Assembly (NCBI GenBank): GCA_937127245.1
Contig: CAKZLU010000046.1
Location: forward strand, 1 to 61,385
Length of the DNA stretch: 61,385 nucleotides
Direction: 5' to 3'
DNA from: an uncultured Actinomycetes bacterium
GTDB taxonomy: Bacteria > Actinomycetota > Geothermincolia > Fen-727 > JACVIW01
Shown here: positions 8,773 through 17,730 of the stretch, in pieces
Numbering within the stretch: the stretch's first letter is position 1
How the letters are laid out: each line of letters opens with the position of its first letter
Position numbers and translations under genes: made by a program
The notes under the pieces: generated by a model
Seen by the model: the letters and a program-made list of their open reading frames with translations, nothing else
Database searches by the model: none
What the model was told of the DNA's origin: nothing

Positions 8773-10914
8773 TTACTGAGTCTTAAGGTGGAATATGAGA
8801 TGCTCATTAAGATAAGCGCTCGCCCCGGGTGGCACCACGAAGGTGGTTGAAGGGCTTTCGATTATTGAAAGACCTTTGATGGTGTTCCCAGCTTTTAGCA
8901 GACCCATCTCATAGAGGGATGCCTCAAGCCACTGGCCTTTCCGGTAAACTTTCCTTGTTCCCTTCGCGGCTTCAGACGGGGGGTCCTCACCCGAGAGGGG
9001 CTCGAGCGGGATGTTCGGCTTTTCCACATCCGTCTTCCCCGCCATTATCACGTGAGTGATCAGGTGACCGAGCTCCGGTGACCTTGCCGCCCTTGCGTAC
9101 ACCTTGGAGTAGAGCTCCTCGAAGGCGTCAATCGCCTCGTTTAAATCCTTTGCCCCGCTTATCCACTCTTTGCCGGTGTTCACCTCAAGGTCCCTTAACT
9201 GCCCCAGGTACTGCATCCTGAGATAGACGGTGAAGGATATCTTGCTTTCATCTACCCCGCTCTTGCTAAACTCAGTGATGAGCCTCTCCCTTAAAGAGGC
9301 GCACTTTGCGTTTATCATTGCCACAAGCCCCTCTTTGGCATCATCGGGAAGTCCTGGCAGGATGGGGAGGTCAAGTGATGCGTCAAACCGGTACTCGAAA
9401 TCGCTGCAGGCGCAGCCAAAGGCGCTGAAACCGGCTGCCCATGTTGGGACGAGAACATCTTCAAATCCCATCTTCTCGGAGATTCCTCCCACATGCAGCG
9501 GTCCCCCGCCCCCATAGGAAAGAAGGGTGTAGTTTAAGGGGGCGTATCCTTTGCCGAGGATGCGGGCGAAAACCTCGTTTTTGAGAGTTTCCTCGAAAAG
9601 CTCCACCACTCCGCTTGCCGCCTCGTAAACCCCAATCCCCAGCGGCTTTGCTATCTGTCTTTCTATCTCCGCTATCGCCCTTTCCTTATCCAGCTTTATC
9701 TCCCCTCCCAGGAAGTAATCGGGGTTGATAAGGCCGAGGGCCACGTCGCAGTCGTTTATGGTGGGAGTGTCCACTCCTCCCTCCGGCCAGGAGGTGCCGA
9801 TCAGATACCCGGCGGAGTCAGGTCCTATCTCTATTCTTCCCGAGGTGGGATTGATTCTTATGAAGGAGCCGGTTCCCGCCCCCACGGAATCTGTTTCCAC
9901 CAAGGGGATGGCAAGGAGGGTTCTTGCGATGTCAGGGTAGGGTTTTATGTCGTATTCTTTGCTGGTGATTATGGCAAGGTCAAATGATGTCCCGCCTATG
10001 TCGGTGCAGAAAGCGTTTTCTATGTCGAGCTTGTCCATGAGCCATCTTGCCCCGATGACCCCTCCTATCGGACCTGATATGAGGGTTCTGGCAAGGTCCT
10101 TGGCCTCGAGGGATATCGTGCCGCCGTGAGATGCCATTATCCTTAAGTCAAACTTGCCCCCTTCCTCCTTAACGCGGGCATCTATGTTTCTCATGTGGAC
10201 CCTTGAGGGCTCGGCGTAGGCTGCCTCTATCACCAGGGTGTTTGCCCTCGGGAAATCACAGCGCATCGGATAGTACTCGGAGGATGTGTAAACCTCCACA
10301 TCAAGACCTCTTTCCCTTATGAGCTCCTGTGCCATCTCCTTGATTTGAAGCTCGTGGGTAGGGTTCCGATAGGAGAAAAGGAGGTTCACGCAGACGGCTT
10401 CCACGCCCTCATCGAGGAGTTCCAGGATGGCTTTCTTCGCCTCTTCTTTCTGAAGGGGAATTGCCACATCCCCGAAGCAGTCTATTCTCTCCGGGACGCC
10501 CTTTACCAGGTTCCTCGGGACGAGAGGGGGATTGTGCTGATGCGTGCATACATGGAGCCTGTCCGAGTAGGAGTAACCCAGGTAGGTCTGCTCCCCCCTT
10601 TCGAGCCTGAAGTAGTCCTCCATCCCTTTGCTCACGATTACCCCAACTTTTCTTCCCTTTCGCTGAAGCAGGCGGTTTATGATGGTGGTTCCCGAGTAAA
10701 TGCCTGTAACAATCGCAGGGAAGGCTTCTTTGACATCCATTCCCCAGTAGGAAAGGGCGTCTTTTGAGGAGTTCATGAATCCCAAGGACTCGTCCTCAGG
10801 GGTTGTCTGCGCCTTACCGACAACAAACTCACCGTTTCTGTCGATGATGAATGTGTCGGTCATGGTTCCACCAGCGTCGATTGCAATGATTCTCGGTTCC
10901 CTTCCTGATTGCAT
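8773..10914 (-). CDS. acxA: Acetone carboxylase beta subunit (HyuA-like ATPase)
   Basis: The 713-residue HyuA-family subunit, which phosphorylates acetone and bicarbonate with ATP. The N-terminal phosphate-binding motif IAIDAGGTMTDTFIID and the later block GISGPIGG-like sequence LISGPIGGVIGARW plus FCTDIGGTSFDLA mark the actin-like ATPase fold; SYGGGGPLHVGG is near the C-terminal third. I place the start at the ATG at 10914, because AAAGGAGGGG lies 5 nt upstream and the frame's 47 extra N-terminal residues have no family counterpart. It is the first gene of the acxA-acxB-acxC operon, the same order as in Xanthobacter. No sigma-54 activator (AcxR) gene is next to it. Confidence 0.93.
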   Translation of the reverse strand: MQSGREPRIIAIDAGGTMTDTFIIDRNGEFVVGKAQTTPEDESLGFMNSSKDALSYWGMDVKEAFPAIVTGIYSGTTIINRLLQRKGRKVGVIVSKGMEDYFRLERGEQTYLGYSYSDRLHVCTHQHNPPLVPRNLVKGVPERIDCFGDVAIPLQKEEAKKAILELLDEGVEAVCVNLLFSYRNPTHELQIKEMAQELIRERGLDVEVYTSSEYYPMRCDFPRANTLVIEAAYAEPSRVHMRNIDARVKEEGGKFDLRIMASHGGTISLEAKDLARTLISGPIGGVIGARWLMDKLDIENAFCTDIGGTSFDLAIITSKEYDIKPYPDIARTLLAIPLVETDSVGAGTGSFIRINPTSGRIEIGPDSAGYLIGTSWPEGGVDTPTINDCDVALGLINPDYFLGGEIKLDKERAIAEIERQIAKPLGIGVYEAASGVVELFEETLKNEVFARILGKGYAPLNYTLLSYGGGGPLHVGGISEKMGFEDVLVPTWAAGFSAFGCACSDFEYRFDASLDLPILPGLPDDAKEGLVAMINAKCASLRERLITEFSKSGVDESKISFTVYLRMQYLGQLRDLEVNTGKEWISGAKDLNEAIDAFEELYSKVYARAARSPELGHLITHVIMAGKTDVEKPNIPLEPLSGEDPPSEAAKGTRKVYRKGQWLEASLYEMGLLKAGNTIKGLSIIESPSTTFVVPPGASAYLNEHLIFHLKTQ

Positions 10915-11536
10915 TATCCCCTCCTTTCGCAAACATGACTTAACGACGGGCGAGTTTTGAAGGCGAATTTCGAAGAAGTAAGGGAATACGAAATTAAGAA
11001 CGAGAAACGTTTTCGATAAGGTACCCGAGCTTCCATCCGACAACCTCAAACGCAAATTTCGGCAAGCAAATCCGTGGAGATTTTTGCGAAATTTTATAAC
11101 GCGTCAAGTATTACAAGCAACATCTTTCTCGAATTTTTTGTTAAAAACGGCCATTGAGAATTTCCAGCCTTTAGTCAGGTAAAGCGAAGGACTCGCGTCC
11201 ATATCCTAAGTTAAAAAATCAACGGGGAAATAAGGTATTCCCAGCCGCTTCGTGCCAATATCGGGTGTATCAAATGCCTACTGTATTCGGCCAAACACGC
11301 TGGGCTTTTGCGGATGCGCTGGCTTGTTCGACAAGTGTTAGTTTCTGTCTACAATTATGTGATTAAAAGATTTCTCCATTGGGACGATCATCAGCGGACG
11401 AGAGATCACGCTTTTTGGAGATATTGTGATTCGTTCACTATTTTTCGTTTGCGCTTGGGCACAAGAAATAAATCCGAGCGTATCTTATTAAATACGGTTT
11501 CTTTGCCGATTATACTAATTGTGAGATTACTAGAAA
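10915..11536. other. Divergent intergenic region between acxA and the polysaccharide locus
   Basis: 622 bp, AT-rich, between the acetone carboxylase operon (minus) and a GT4 gene (plus). It holds a weak acx promoter candidate (11093-11120). The 80-codon plus-strand frame at 11308-11550 overlaps the GT4 start, has no ribosome site and no recognisable composition, so I do not call it a gene. This is the natural place for regulators of both operons to bind; no clear inverted-repeat operator was seen. Confidence 0.4.
11093..11120 (-). promoter_or_regulatory. Candidate sigma-70-type promoter of the acx operon
   Basis: On the minus strand TTGCTT (11115-11120) is followed after 16 nt by TATAAA (11093-11098). 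A transcript from here would carry a leader of about 170 nt before the acxA ATG. This is a consensus match only; the region is AT-rich, so a chance hit is quite possible. Confidence 0.3.
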
Positions 11537-12712
11537 ATGACGGATTTTGACGGTTCGGAAACGAAAGGGCACGTGATAGGGTTGCCTGACTTAAGCATAG
11601 CGATCGTTTGCGACTGGCTTACAAATCTTGCGGGCGCGGAAAGAGTGGTTTTAGCTTTTCATGAAATTTTTCCCGATGCTCCCATATACACATCGGTTTT
11701 CATACCGGAGGAGTTCCCGCAGCTTGCTCAAGCCCGTGTTGAGACATCTTTCATCCAGAAAATACCGGTTCTTAAAAAGAAACACCAGGCTTTTCCGCTT
11801 CTCAGAACGATTGTTTTTGAGCGGTTCGATTTATCAGGTTATGACGTGGTGCTTTCAAGCTCACACGCCGAGAGCAAAGGGGTAATAACCGGGACCAATA
11901 CCTTGCATATTTGTTTCTGCCACACGCCGATCAGGTACTACTGGAGCGGATACCATTATTACTTGAAATACCCGCAGTTCGGCCTGCTTAACGCATTCAT
12001 AAAAATGGTGATGCCCTATCTTTCGAGTTACCTTCGCATGTGGGATCGCCTTGCGGCTGACCGGGTTGACATTTTTATCGCGAACAGTTGTAACGTGGCG
12101 GAAAGAATCAAAAAGTACTACCGTCGTGATGCTACTGTTATTAATCCACCCGTGGATACCTCATGGATAAGGCTATCCGATTCGCCCGGAGAATACTTTC
12201 TCACGGTCGGAAGGCTCATTCCTTACAAGAGGGTGGATTTAGCCATCCATGCGTTCAATCATCTTGGTCTTCCTTTAAAGATTGTGGGCACGGGCTCAGA
12301 ATTTGGTCGGCTCAAAGAGATGGCGAAATCTAACATAGAGTTTCTGGGGAAGGTCTCGGATAAGGAGCTTGCCGAGATTTATGCGGGTTGTATAGCTTTG
12401 GTATTTCCCCCCGAAGAGGATTTCGGTATCACCCCGCTTGAGGCAATGGCTGCCGGAAGGCCCGTGATTGCTTATCGCGCGGGCGGGGCGGTGGAGACTG
12501 TTATTGAGGGCAAGACAGGCGTATTTTTCGAGCGTCAGGAGCCCGATTCTTTAATCGAGGCGGTTAAGAATTTCAAGCCTGAAAAATTCGACCGGTCAAC
12601 TCTTGTTGCGCACGCGAAGAAATACGACGTATCTGTGTTCAAGGAAAAGATTAGGAATTTCGTATATTCGGAATGGGGGAAATTTTCAGAATCTCGCGCT
12701 CGACTGCAGTGA
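11537..12712 (+). CDS. Family 4 glycosyltransferase (WbaZ-like)
   Basis: A cytosolic retaining GT-B enzyme that adds a sugar to a lipid-linked glycan. The N-terminal domain begins near residue 20 (SIAIVCDWLTNLAGAERV); the C-terminal nucleotide-sugar domain includes YFLTVGRLIPYKRVDLAI and the EX7E motif in EEDFGITPLEAMAAG. The 391-residue length is normal, and the HTPIRYYW segment is typical of mannosyltransferase-like members of the WbaZ group. It reads toward the sugar-phosphate transferase at 12768, 55 nt on, and the two probably form an operon at the left edge of the polysaccharide locus. The ribosome site is weak. Confidence 0.87.
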   Translation: MTDFDGSETKGHVIGLPDLSIAIVCDWLTNLAGAERVVLAFHEIFPDAPIYTSVFIPEEFPQLAQARVETSFIQKIPVLKKKHQAFPLLRTIVFERFDLSGYDVVLSSSHAESKGVITGTNTLHICFCHTPIRYYWSGYHYYLKYPQFGLLNAFIKMVMPYLSSYLRMWDRLAADRVDIFIANSCNVAERIKKYYRRDATVINPPVDTSWIRLSDSPGEYFLTVGRLIPYKRVDLAIHAFNHLGLPLKIVGTGSEFGRLKEMAKSNIEFLGKVSDKELAEIYAGCIALVFPPEEDFGITPLEAMAAGRPVIAYRAGGAVETVIEGKTGVFFERQEPDSLIEAVKNFKPEKFDRSTLVAHAKKYDVSVFKEKIRNFVYSEWGKFSESRARLQ

Positions 12713-12767
12713 ACCACGGAAAGGTATAAAACGTTATAAGTGTTGAACCGCGGGTGGTAAACGGGAG

Positions 12768-14360
12768 ATGAAAGGCGAGAAAATGCGAAAAGAAATACTG
12801 CCAAGCGCTGAGCGCGTGAGGATGCAAGGGAATAATCCCGATATTGTTATCAGCGAAGAAGAGGGACTTGACGCTTTCCTGAAAGGAGCGGCGAAGGAAG
12901 AGCGCCCGCGCGACCTTTCAAAAAGAACGCTCAAGAGCCTGGAACTCGTCGCATTGAGGGTGATCTTTGATATCGCCGCATTTTTAGGGGCGGCGAGGTT
13001 TGCTTACTGGATGAGGTTCGAATTTACATTCATGACCTCCAGGTTTCCCCCGGCGAAAATTCCGGAATTCCATCAGTTGATTTATCCGCTTCTTTGCGGC
13101 TTGCCGATTCTTCTTCTTTTCATGAAGATTGTCGGACTTTATCAGACTCACGTTAGGATACGTATTCTCGACAGACTTCCCCGGGTTATCGCCGCGGTAA
13201 ACGCGTTTATCGTGTCCTTTCTAGTCGTTATGTTCCTGCTCAAAGCTGAAGACCCCGCGAGGGGCTATCTCATTTTCCTGTGGTTCTTTTCGATACTTTT
13301 CATCTTTGCCGGTCGGGTCGTTCTCCAGTTCGCCTACTCTATTGCGGGGGCGGATGACGTGGTCAAGCGGAGAACACTGATAGTTGGCGCCGGCAAAGTC
13401 GGCAAGGCCCTTGCGCTCAAGATGGTCAGACATCCAGAGTTCGGGCTATGTCCGGTGGGTTTCATAGACAATGACCCACTTTACACGCAATTTGAGGAAC
13501 CTGAGATAAAGCACCTCAGAGTGCTTGGAGGAACGGGCGATCTCCGCAGGATTGTAAAAGAATATGGAGTGGAGAAAGTTGTAATAGGCTTTTCACGCGA
13601 AAAAGACGAGGACATGCTCAATGTGGTCTCCGAGTGCAGCGATGCCGAGGTCGAATGTTCAATCCTACCCAGGCTTTACGAGGTTATAACCGACGAGATA
13701 ATGATCCGTGAGGTAGGCGGGATTTCGCTTGTCCCCCTGAGGCGAAAGAGATTGAGCGGCTTTGACCTGGTATTGAAGACGGTAGAGGATTATGTTCTTG
13801 GGATAATCGCCCTGCTTATATTTTGGCCCCTCCTCATTGCAACCGCGATCGCGATAAAGATCGATTCTCCTGGTCCCGTCTTCTTCACACAGACAAGGGT
13901 GGGGAAGGGAGGAAAGCCCTTTAAATTCATAAAGTTCCGTTCGATGGTTAAGGACGCTGAGTCAATGAGACCAATGTTGAAAAGCGAGAAGAAGCACGAT
14001 GACATTCTCTGGAAAGTATATGATGACCCGAGGGTTACGAGAGTGGGAAGGTGGATTCGTAAATTCTCTATCGACGAAGCGCCACAAATTTTCAACGTTC
14101 TCGCGGGACAAATGAGCCTTGTCGGTCCAAGACCGGGGCTGCCCGAGGAAGTGGAAAAATACAAGGAATGGCACAAGCTGAGGTTAAACGTCAAGCCTGG
14201 GATCACAGGGCTCTGGCAGGTTAGCGGGAGAAGCGACCTGCCCTTTGACGAGATGGTCAAATACGACCTTTACTATATTGAGCGCTGGTCTCTCTGGTTG
14301 GACATTAAGACGATAATTAGAACCATCACGGCCGTTTTTAGCAGAAGAGGGGCCTACTGA
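12768..14360 (+). CDS. Polyprenyl-phosphate sugar-phosphate transferase (WbaP/CpsE type), initiates the repeat unit
   Basis: This integral membrane enzyme transfers a sugar-1-phosphate from a nucleotide sugar to undecaprenyl phosphate, the first step in Wzx/Wzy polysaccharide assembly. Four transmembrane segments (about residues 55-185) are followed by a Rossmann-like domain with VGAGKVGKALALKM (about 205-218), a fifth membrane segment (about 345-370) and the catalytic bacterial sugar transferase domain with KFRSMVKDAES, DEAPQIFNVLAGQMSLVGPRPG and VKPGITGLWQVSGRS. The 530-residue length is standard for the full-length type. The start at 12768 has AACGGGAG just before it; an ATG at 12783 is an alternative. 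It is the only initiating transferase seen in the locus. Confidence 0.93.
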   Translation: MKGEKMRKEILPSAERVRMQGNNPDIVISEEEGLDAFLKGAAKEERPRDLSKRTLKSLELVALRVIFDIAAFLGAARFAYWMRFEFTFMTSRFPPAKIPEFHQLIYPLLCGLPILLLFMKIVGLYQTHVRIRILDRLPRVIAAVNAFIVSFLVVMFLLKAEDPARGYLIFLWFFSILFIFAGRVVLQFAYSIAGADDVVKRRTLIVGAGKVGKALALKMVRHPEFGLCPVGFIDNDPLYTQFEEPEIKHLRVLGGTGDLRRIVKEYGVEKVVIGFSREKDEDMLNVVSECSDAEVECSILPRLYEVITDEIMIREVGGISLVPLRRKRLSGFDLVLKTVEDYVLGIIALLIFWPLLIATAIAIKIDSPGPVFFTQTRVGKGGKPFKFIKFRSMVKDAESMRPMLKSEKKHDDILWKVYDDPRVTRVGRWIRKFSIDEAPQIFNVLAGQMSLVGPRPGLPEEVEKYKEWHKLRLNVKPGITGLWQVSGRSDLPFDEMVKYDLYYIERWSLWLDIKTIIRTITAVFSRRGAY

Positions 14361-14585
14361 TCCACCTTCCCATCCATTTGTGAAACACGGCACTGTGAGA
14401 GTTTTGATATTCCTGAAACCTCACATCATTCGAGCCCGAAAATCACAAATTCTCGACCCGATAAGTTTTCTGATACGTTGGGCGTTCAGGTTTCATGAAG
14501 CGCGTAGAATCTTGTGATACGTATGCCCCCTCTTTAAATTCTTCAAAAGAGAGGCTCTGCGGAGGCTGGGACGGCGGTTGAGCTT

Positions 14586-15230
14586 TTATGGCTCCATCCA
14601 TTCACCGCTCTCGGTTGGCCGTTCTTCCTCAATCGGTCCGTGATAATCATCCGGGTTGTACTTATAGTTCTTGTAGTCGTCCGGGTTGACGCGCTTGTCT
14701 CCTATCTTCACGACTCTTCCCGGGTTGCCAACAACTACCGCGTAGGGAGGTATGTCCTGGTCCAAAACAACAGAGTTTATCCCGATCTGCGCGTATTCAC
14801 CTATGGTGCAGGAGCCGGCCACCACCGCTCCGTGGTAAACTTGCGCGTTGTCTTTAATGACGAGAAGCGGCTTTTCTTCGGCAAGCCCCACTCCGCCAAC
14901 GCCAGCGTGAGCATAGAGACGCACGCCTTTTCCGATCACTGTGCGCCTTCCTATGATTACGCCTATTGGATGGTCAAGGTGAAAATCTGGTCCTATCTCG
15001 GCTGCCGGGTGAATCTCTACACCGCAAAGGAAATAATTGAGCCTGAAGCAGATAAAAGCAAGCAGGACGTGACCCCGCTTATAAAGCCAGTGGTAAATGC
15101 GGTAAAACGCTATAGCCTGATTTCCCGCATGAAGCAGAATGTCTCTTAGGAATCCACCAAGCCCCTTGCGCTTTACCGCAAGTTTGAGGTCGGACAGGAT
15201 TGTCTTGGCGGGGCTGGTCTCTTCATCCAT
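14586..15230 (-). CDS. CysE-like hexapeptide acyltransferase
   Basis: A left-handed beta-helix acyltransferase of the serine O-acetyltransferase type, probably acetylating a sugar of the surface polysaccharide. An N-terminal helical part (1-70) precedes hexapeptide-type repeats: GVEIHPAAEIGPDFHLDHP, IGVIIGRRTVIGKGV, YHGAVVAGSCTIGEYAQIG, ending VVVGNPGRVVKIG. The C-terminus carries a Tyr/Asp-rich tail. It is the last gene of the minus-strand polysaccharide operon, with an upstream GGAGGAGGT site and a 16-nt gap from the GT2 gene. A true CysE role is unlikely, since no cysteine genes are near. Confidence 0.82.
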   Translation of the reverse strand: MDEETSPAKTILSDLKLAVKRKGLGGFLRDILLHAGNQAIAFYRIYHWLYKRGHVLLAFICFRLNYFLCGVEIHPAAEIGPDFHLDHPIGVIIGRRTVIGKGVRLYAHAGVGGVGLAEEKPLLVIKDNAQVYHGAVVAGSCTIGEYAQIGINSVVLDQDIPPYAVVVGNPGRVVKIGDKRVNPDDYKNYKYNPDDYHGPIEEERPTESGEWMEP

Positions 15231-15246
15231 CTTTTACCTCCTCCTT

Positions 15247-16221
15247 TCATCCTCTGCCGAGTTTTGATTTTATCCATTTGCGAATGGTGTCGATTGAGCC
15301 GTAGATTATCATGGATGTCTCGTATGGCTTGCTTTCAAGGAACTTCACTGTCTCGGGGGAAAGAACGGTCCTTCCTCTGAGCACCTGAGGGAGCCCTAAA
15401 AGAGTGTCGAGAATACCTCTGTAAAAATCCTTGAGCGTCCTGTATTTTATCGTCAGAAGGATGAAGAATATCAGATAATAGAACGACTTTTTCAAAGCGA
15501 GTCCGACAGGATAGAAACGGGCGAGATACCACCATCCACCAGTCATTGTGATGTACATCCTGTGACCGGGGTCCCGGGATTCCCGTGATATCTTGTGCCT
15601 GATAGAGACCTTAGGATAGTAAACTATCCTGTAACCCCTGTCGATCGCCTTCGCGGATATGTTTCTTTCAAATTGATAAAGAAGGATCTCGGGTTCAATG
15701 TAATTTATCTCCTCAAGAACGTCTTTCCTTATTAGCGCGCCGTTGCCGTGGAACGTTGGCACGTCGAAAATTCTATCTGACGCGTGTTCCTCGGGCGTGA
15801 ACCATCTATAAGGGTCAAACACCTCGCCAGTGTCGTAATAGAGATTCTTACAGTGAACCACCGCAATCCTCGGATCGAGGTCGAAGACTTTCATCATCTC
15901 TTCAATCCCGTTGGGCGGCAGAACGCCGTCATTGTCCTGGTGATATATTATCTCTCCTTTCGCCGTCTTAGCTCCAATATTTAGAGCCTGTATGACAATG
16001 TTGTGAGGCGATTGTATGAACATAACATCGGGGAATTCCTCTTCTATCATCTCTCTCGTGCCATCAGGGGAATTATTGTCAACGACGATTATTTCACTCA
16101 CCGGATAAGTCTGTGCTTTTATTGCAAGAAGCGCCTCGCGCAGGTCAGTCTTGCGATTCCAGTTCGGGATCACCGCGCTAACCGTGCGTTTTTTCTTTTC
16201 GCTTTTAATGTCCGCTTCCAT
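15247..16221 (-). CDS. Family 2 glycosyltransferase (rhamnosyltransferase-like)
   Basis: An inverting GT-A glycosyltransferase that adds one sugar to the growing repeat unit. The N-terminal domain carries VSAVIPNWNRKTDLREAL and VVDNNSPDGTREMI; the nucleotide-diphosphate motif is in YHQDNDGVLPP, and a later FHGNGALIRKDVLEEI is typical of the family. Two hydrophobic segments near residues 215-265 suggest membrane association. The 324-residue length is normal. It lies 7 nt from the GT4 gene upstream and 16 nt before the acyltransferase gene. A rhamnosyl donor (from rmlC/rmlD) is plausible but not shown. Confidence 0.87.
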   Translation of the reverse strand: MEADIKSEKKKRTVSAVIPNWNRKTDLREALLAIKAQTYPVSEIIVVDNNSPDGTREMIEEEFPDVMFIQSPHNIVIQALNIGAKTAKGEIIYHQDNDGVLPPNGIEEMMKVFDLDPRIAVVHCKNLYYDTGEVFDPYRWFTPEEHASDRIFDVPTFHGNGALIRKDVLEEINYIEPEILLYQFERNISAKAIDRGYRIVYYPKVSIRHKISRESRDPGHRMYITMTGGWWYLARFYPVGLALKKSFYYLIFFILLTIKYRTLKDFYRGILDTLLGLPQVLRGRTVLSPETVKFLESKPYETSMIIYGSIDTIRKWIKSKLGRG

Positions 16222-16228
16222 TTACGCA

Positions 16229-17347
16229 TCACCCCGCGATTTCATGAAAGACTTTCAGTGTTTCTCGAGCCGCTCTTTCCCATGAAAAAGATGAAGCCCT
16301 TTTCTTACCCTCCTCTTTAAGCCTGTTTTTCAGGTTATCATCCTCAAATATCTCACATATCGCTTGGGCAATCGATTCCACCTCGAACGGGTCAAAATAT
16401 ACCACCGCTTCGCCTCCCACCTCTGGTAGGGATGTGAGATTTGAGCATAACACAGGACAGCCGCACGCCATCGCCTCGATGACCGGAAGGCCGAAACCTT
16501 CATAGAGAGATGGATATGCGAAAAGCGCGCACGCGTTGTAAAGAAGTAAAAGGTCCTCCTCCGGCACATACTCTATGTGCTGTATAAACTGTTGGATACC
16601 GAATTTCGCCGCTGTTCCCCAGATGTCAACCGGCGGACTGAAAGGCGCGGGAGTTCCGAGGATGAGGAGCCAAGGCGTTAGCCCGAGACGCCTACCCGCA
16701 ATGGCGACGGCTTCTATGAGTCTTTCCAGATTTCTTCTCGTGTGTATTGAGCCTGCAGTGAGTATGAAAGGTTCGGATACACCGTATTTTTCCATGATGG
16801 ATTTGAGTCGCTCCTTGTCTTCGATGGGCTTGAAAAATTCCTCCGCCGCCTCGTATATAACTGTGATTTTTTCCGGGTCTGCGCCCAAAAGCCTTACTAT
16901 CTCCTTTTTCGAATATTCGCTTACCGTTATGATTCTTTCGGCTGCCCTGACCCTGGGCCAGAAGAGGTCATCAAACTTCATTCTTAGGTCTCTGGCAAAC
17001 CACTCTGGATGCGCTTTAAAACTAATGTCGTGCACCACGACCACGTAAGGGCAGACTTTGAAAAGCGGCACGAAATACGAAGGCGAGAAGTGTATGTCCA
17101 CCTTGTCTCTCTTCATTCTTAAAGGAAGATATAAATGTCTCCAGGCAAGCGGTATCCTATCGCTTCCTATCACCTGGAAGCTTAAGTTAGCTTGATCAAA
17201 GCCACGAAGATCAATGGGCTCGGAAAGATATAAAATATAATGGTTTTCCGGCTCCAGCCTGACAAACCAGGAAAGAAGATTCTTGGTGTAACGCGCCACG
17301 CCGTATCTTCTTCCCTGTAGCGTCCTTCCCTCGATTCCGATTCTCAT
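16229..17347 (-). CDS. Family 4 glycosyltransferase
   Basis: Retaining GT-B enzyme of the mannosyltransferase group. It opens MRIGIEGRTLQGRRYGVARYT, has VVVHDISFKAHPEWF and ITVSEYSKKEIVRLLG mid-protein and the EX7E motif in SLYEGFGLPVIEAMACGCPV. I prefer the ATG at 17347 to the upstream ATG at 17371, because the GT4 fold begins at RIGIEG and a GGTGG site sits upstream. The product is 372 residues. It is downstream of a 383-bp gap and may be a separate transcription unit from the gene at 17731, or part of the same one. Confidence 0.88.
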   Translation of the reverse strand: MRIGIEGRTLQGRRYGVARYTKNLLSWFVRLEPENHYILYLSEPIDLRGFDQANLSFQVIGSDRIPLAWRHLYLPLRMKRDKVDIHFSPSYFVPLFKVCPYVVVVHDISFKAHPEWFARDLRMKFDDLFWPRVRAAERIITVSEYSKKEIVRLLGADPEKITVIYEAAEEFFKPIEDKERLKSIMEKYGVSEPFILTAGSIHTRRNLERLIEAVAIAGRRLGLTPWLLILGTPAPFSPPVDIWGTAAKFGIQQFIQHIEYVPEEDLLLLYNACALFAYPSLYEGFGLPVIEAMACGCPVLCSNLTSLPEVGGEAVVYFDPFEVESIAQAICEIFEDDNLKNRLKEEGKKRASSFSWERAARETLKVFHEIAG

Positions 17348-17730
17348 ATGACCACCATAACTGTAACGCATCTTCTCATCAACCGCTCAGAGCCAAAGTT
17401 AACAATCATCAATTATAGCGTCGGCATTAAGCGGGTTTGTCTTAACAAGATGGCATTTGATTGGCGGATTTGATTAGAGATTATGGATAAGATGGGAAAA
17501 TAAGGCGAAGTGCCCTACCGCAAATCACGCATATTCCGGCAGCCCGCTGACGGTGTTTATAACGGCAAAACGAATGAAAAGGTACCGAACACGTAGACGC
17601 TGACACATGGCTTGTCGGCTCACCGTGGTTATATCAGGCGAAATGAATGAAAAGATGCCGACCCTCTACCTTTGTTAGATGAATCTTCGCCAAAAAGAGA
17701 GCCCCGCTTTCCAGGAACGCTTGCAAGGGT
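17348..17730. other. Intergenic gap inside the polysaccharide locus
   Basis: 383 bp, the largest break in the minus-strand run. Two imperfectly similar stretches containing GAATGAAAAG occur around 17570-17590 and 17643-17660. No gene, strong terminator or promoter was recognised. It could hold a promoter for the three genes to its left. Confidence 0.35.

Noticed and set aside
6520-10914. N-methylhydantoinase/5-oxoprolinase reading of the two large subunits
   Set aside because: The linked gamma subunit and operon order fit acetone carboxylase.
11308-11550. 80-codon plus-strand frame before the GT4 gene
   Set aside because: Overlaps the GT4 start, AT-rich, no ribosome site, no recognisable sequence.
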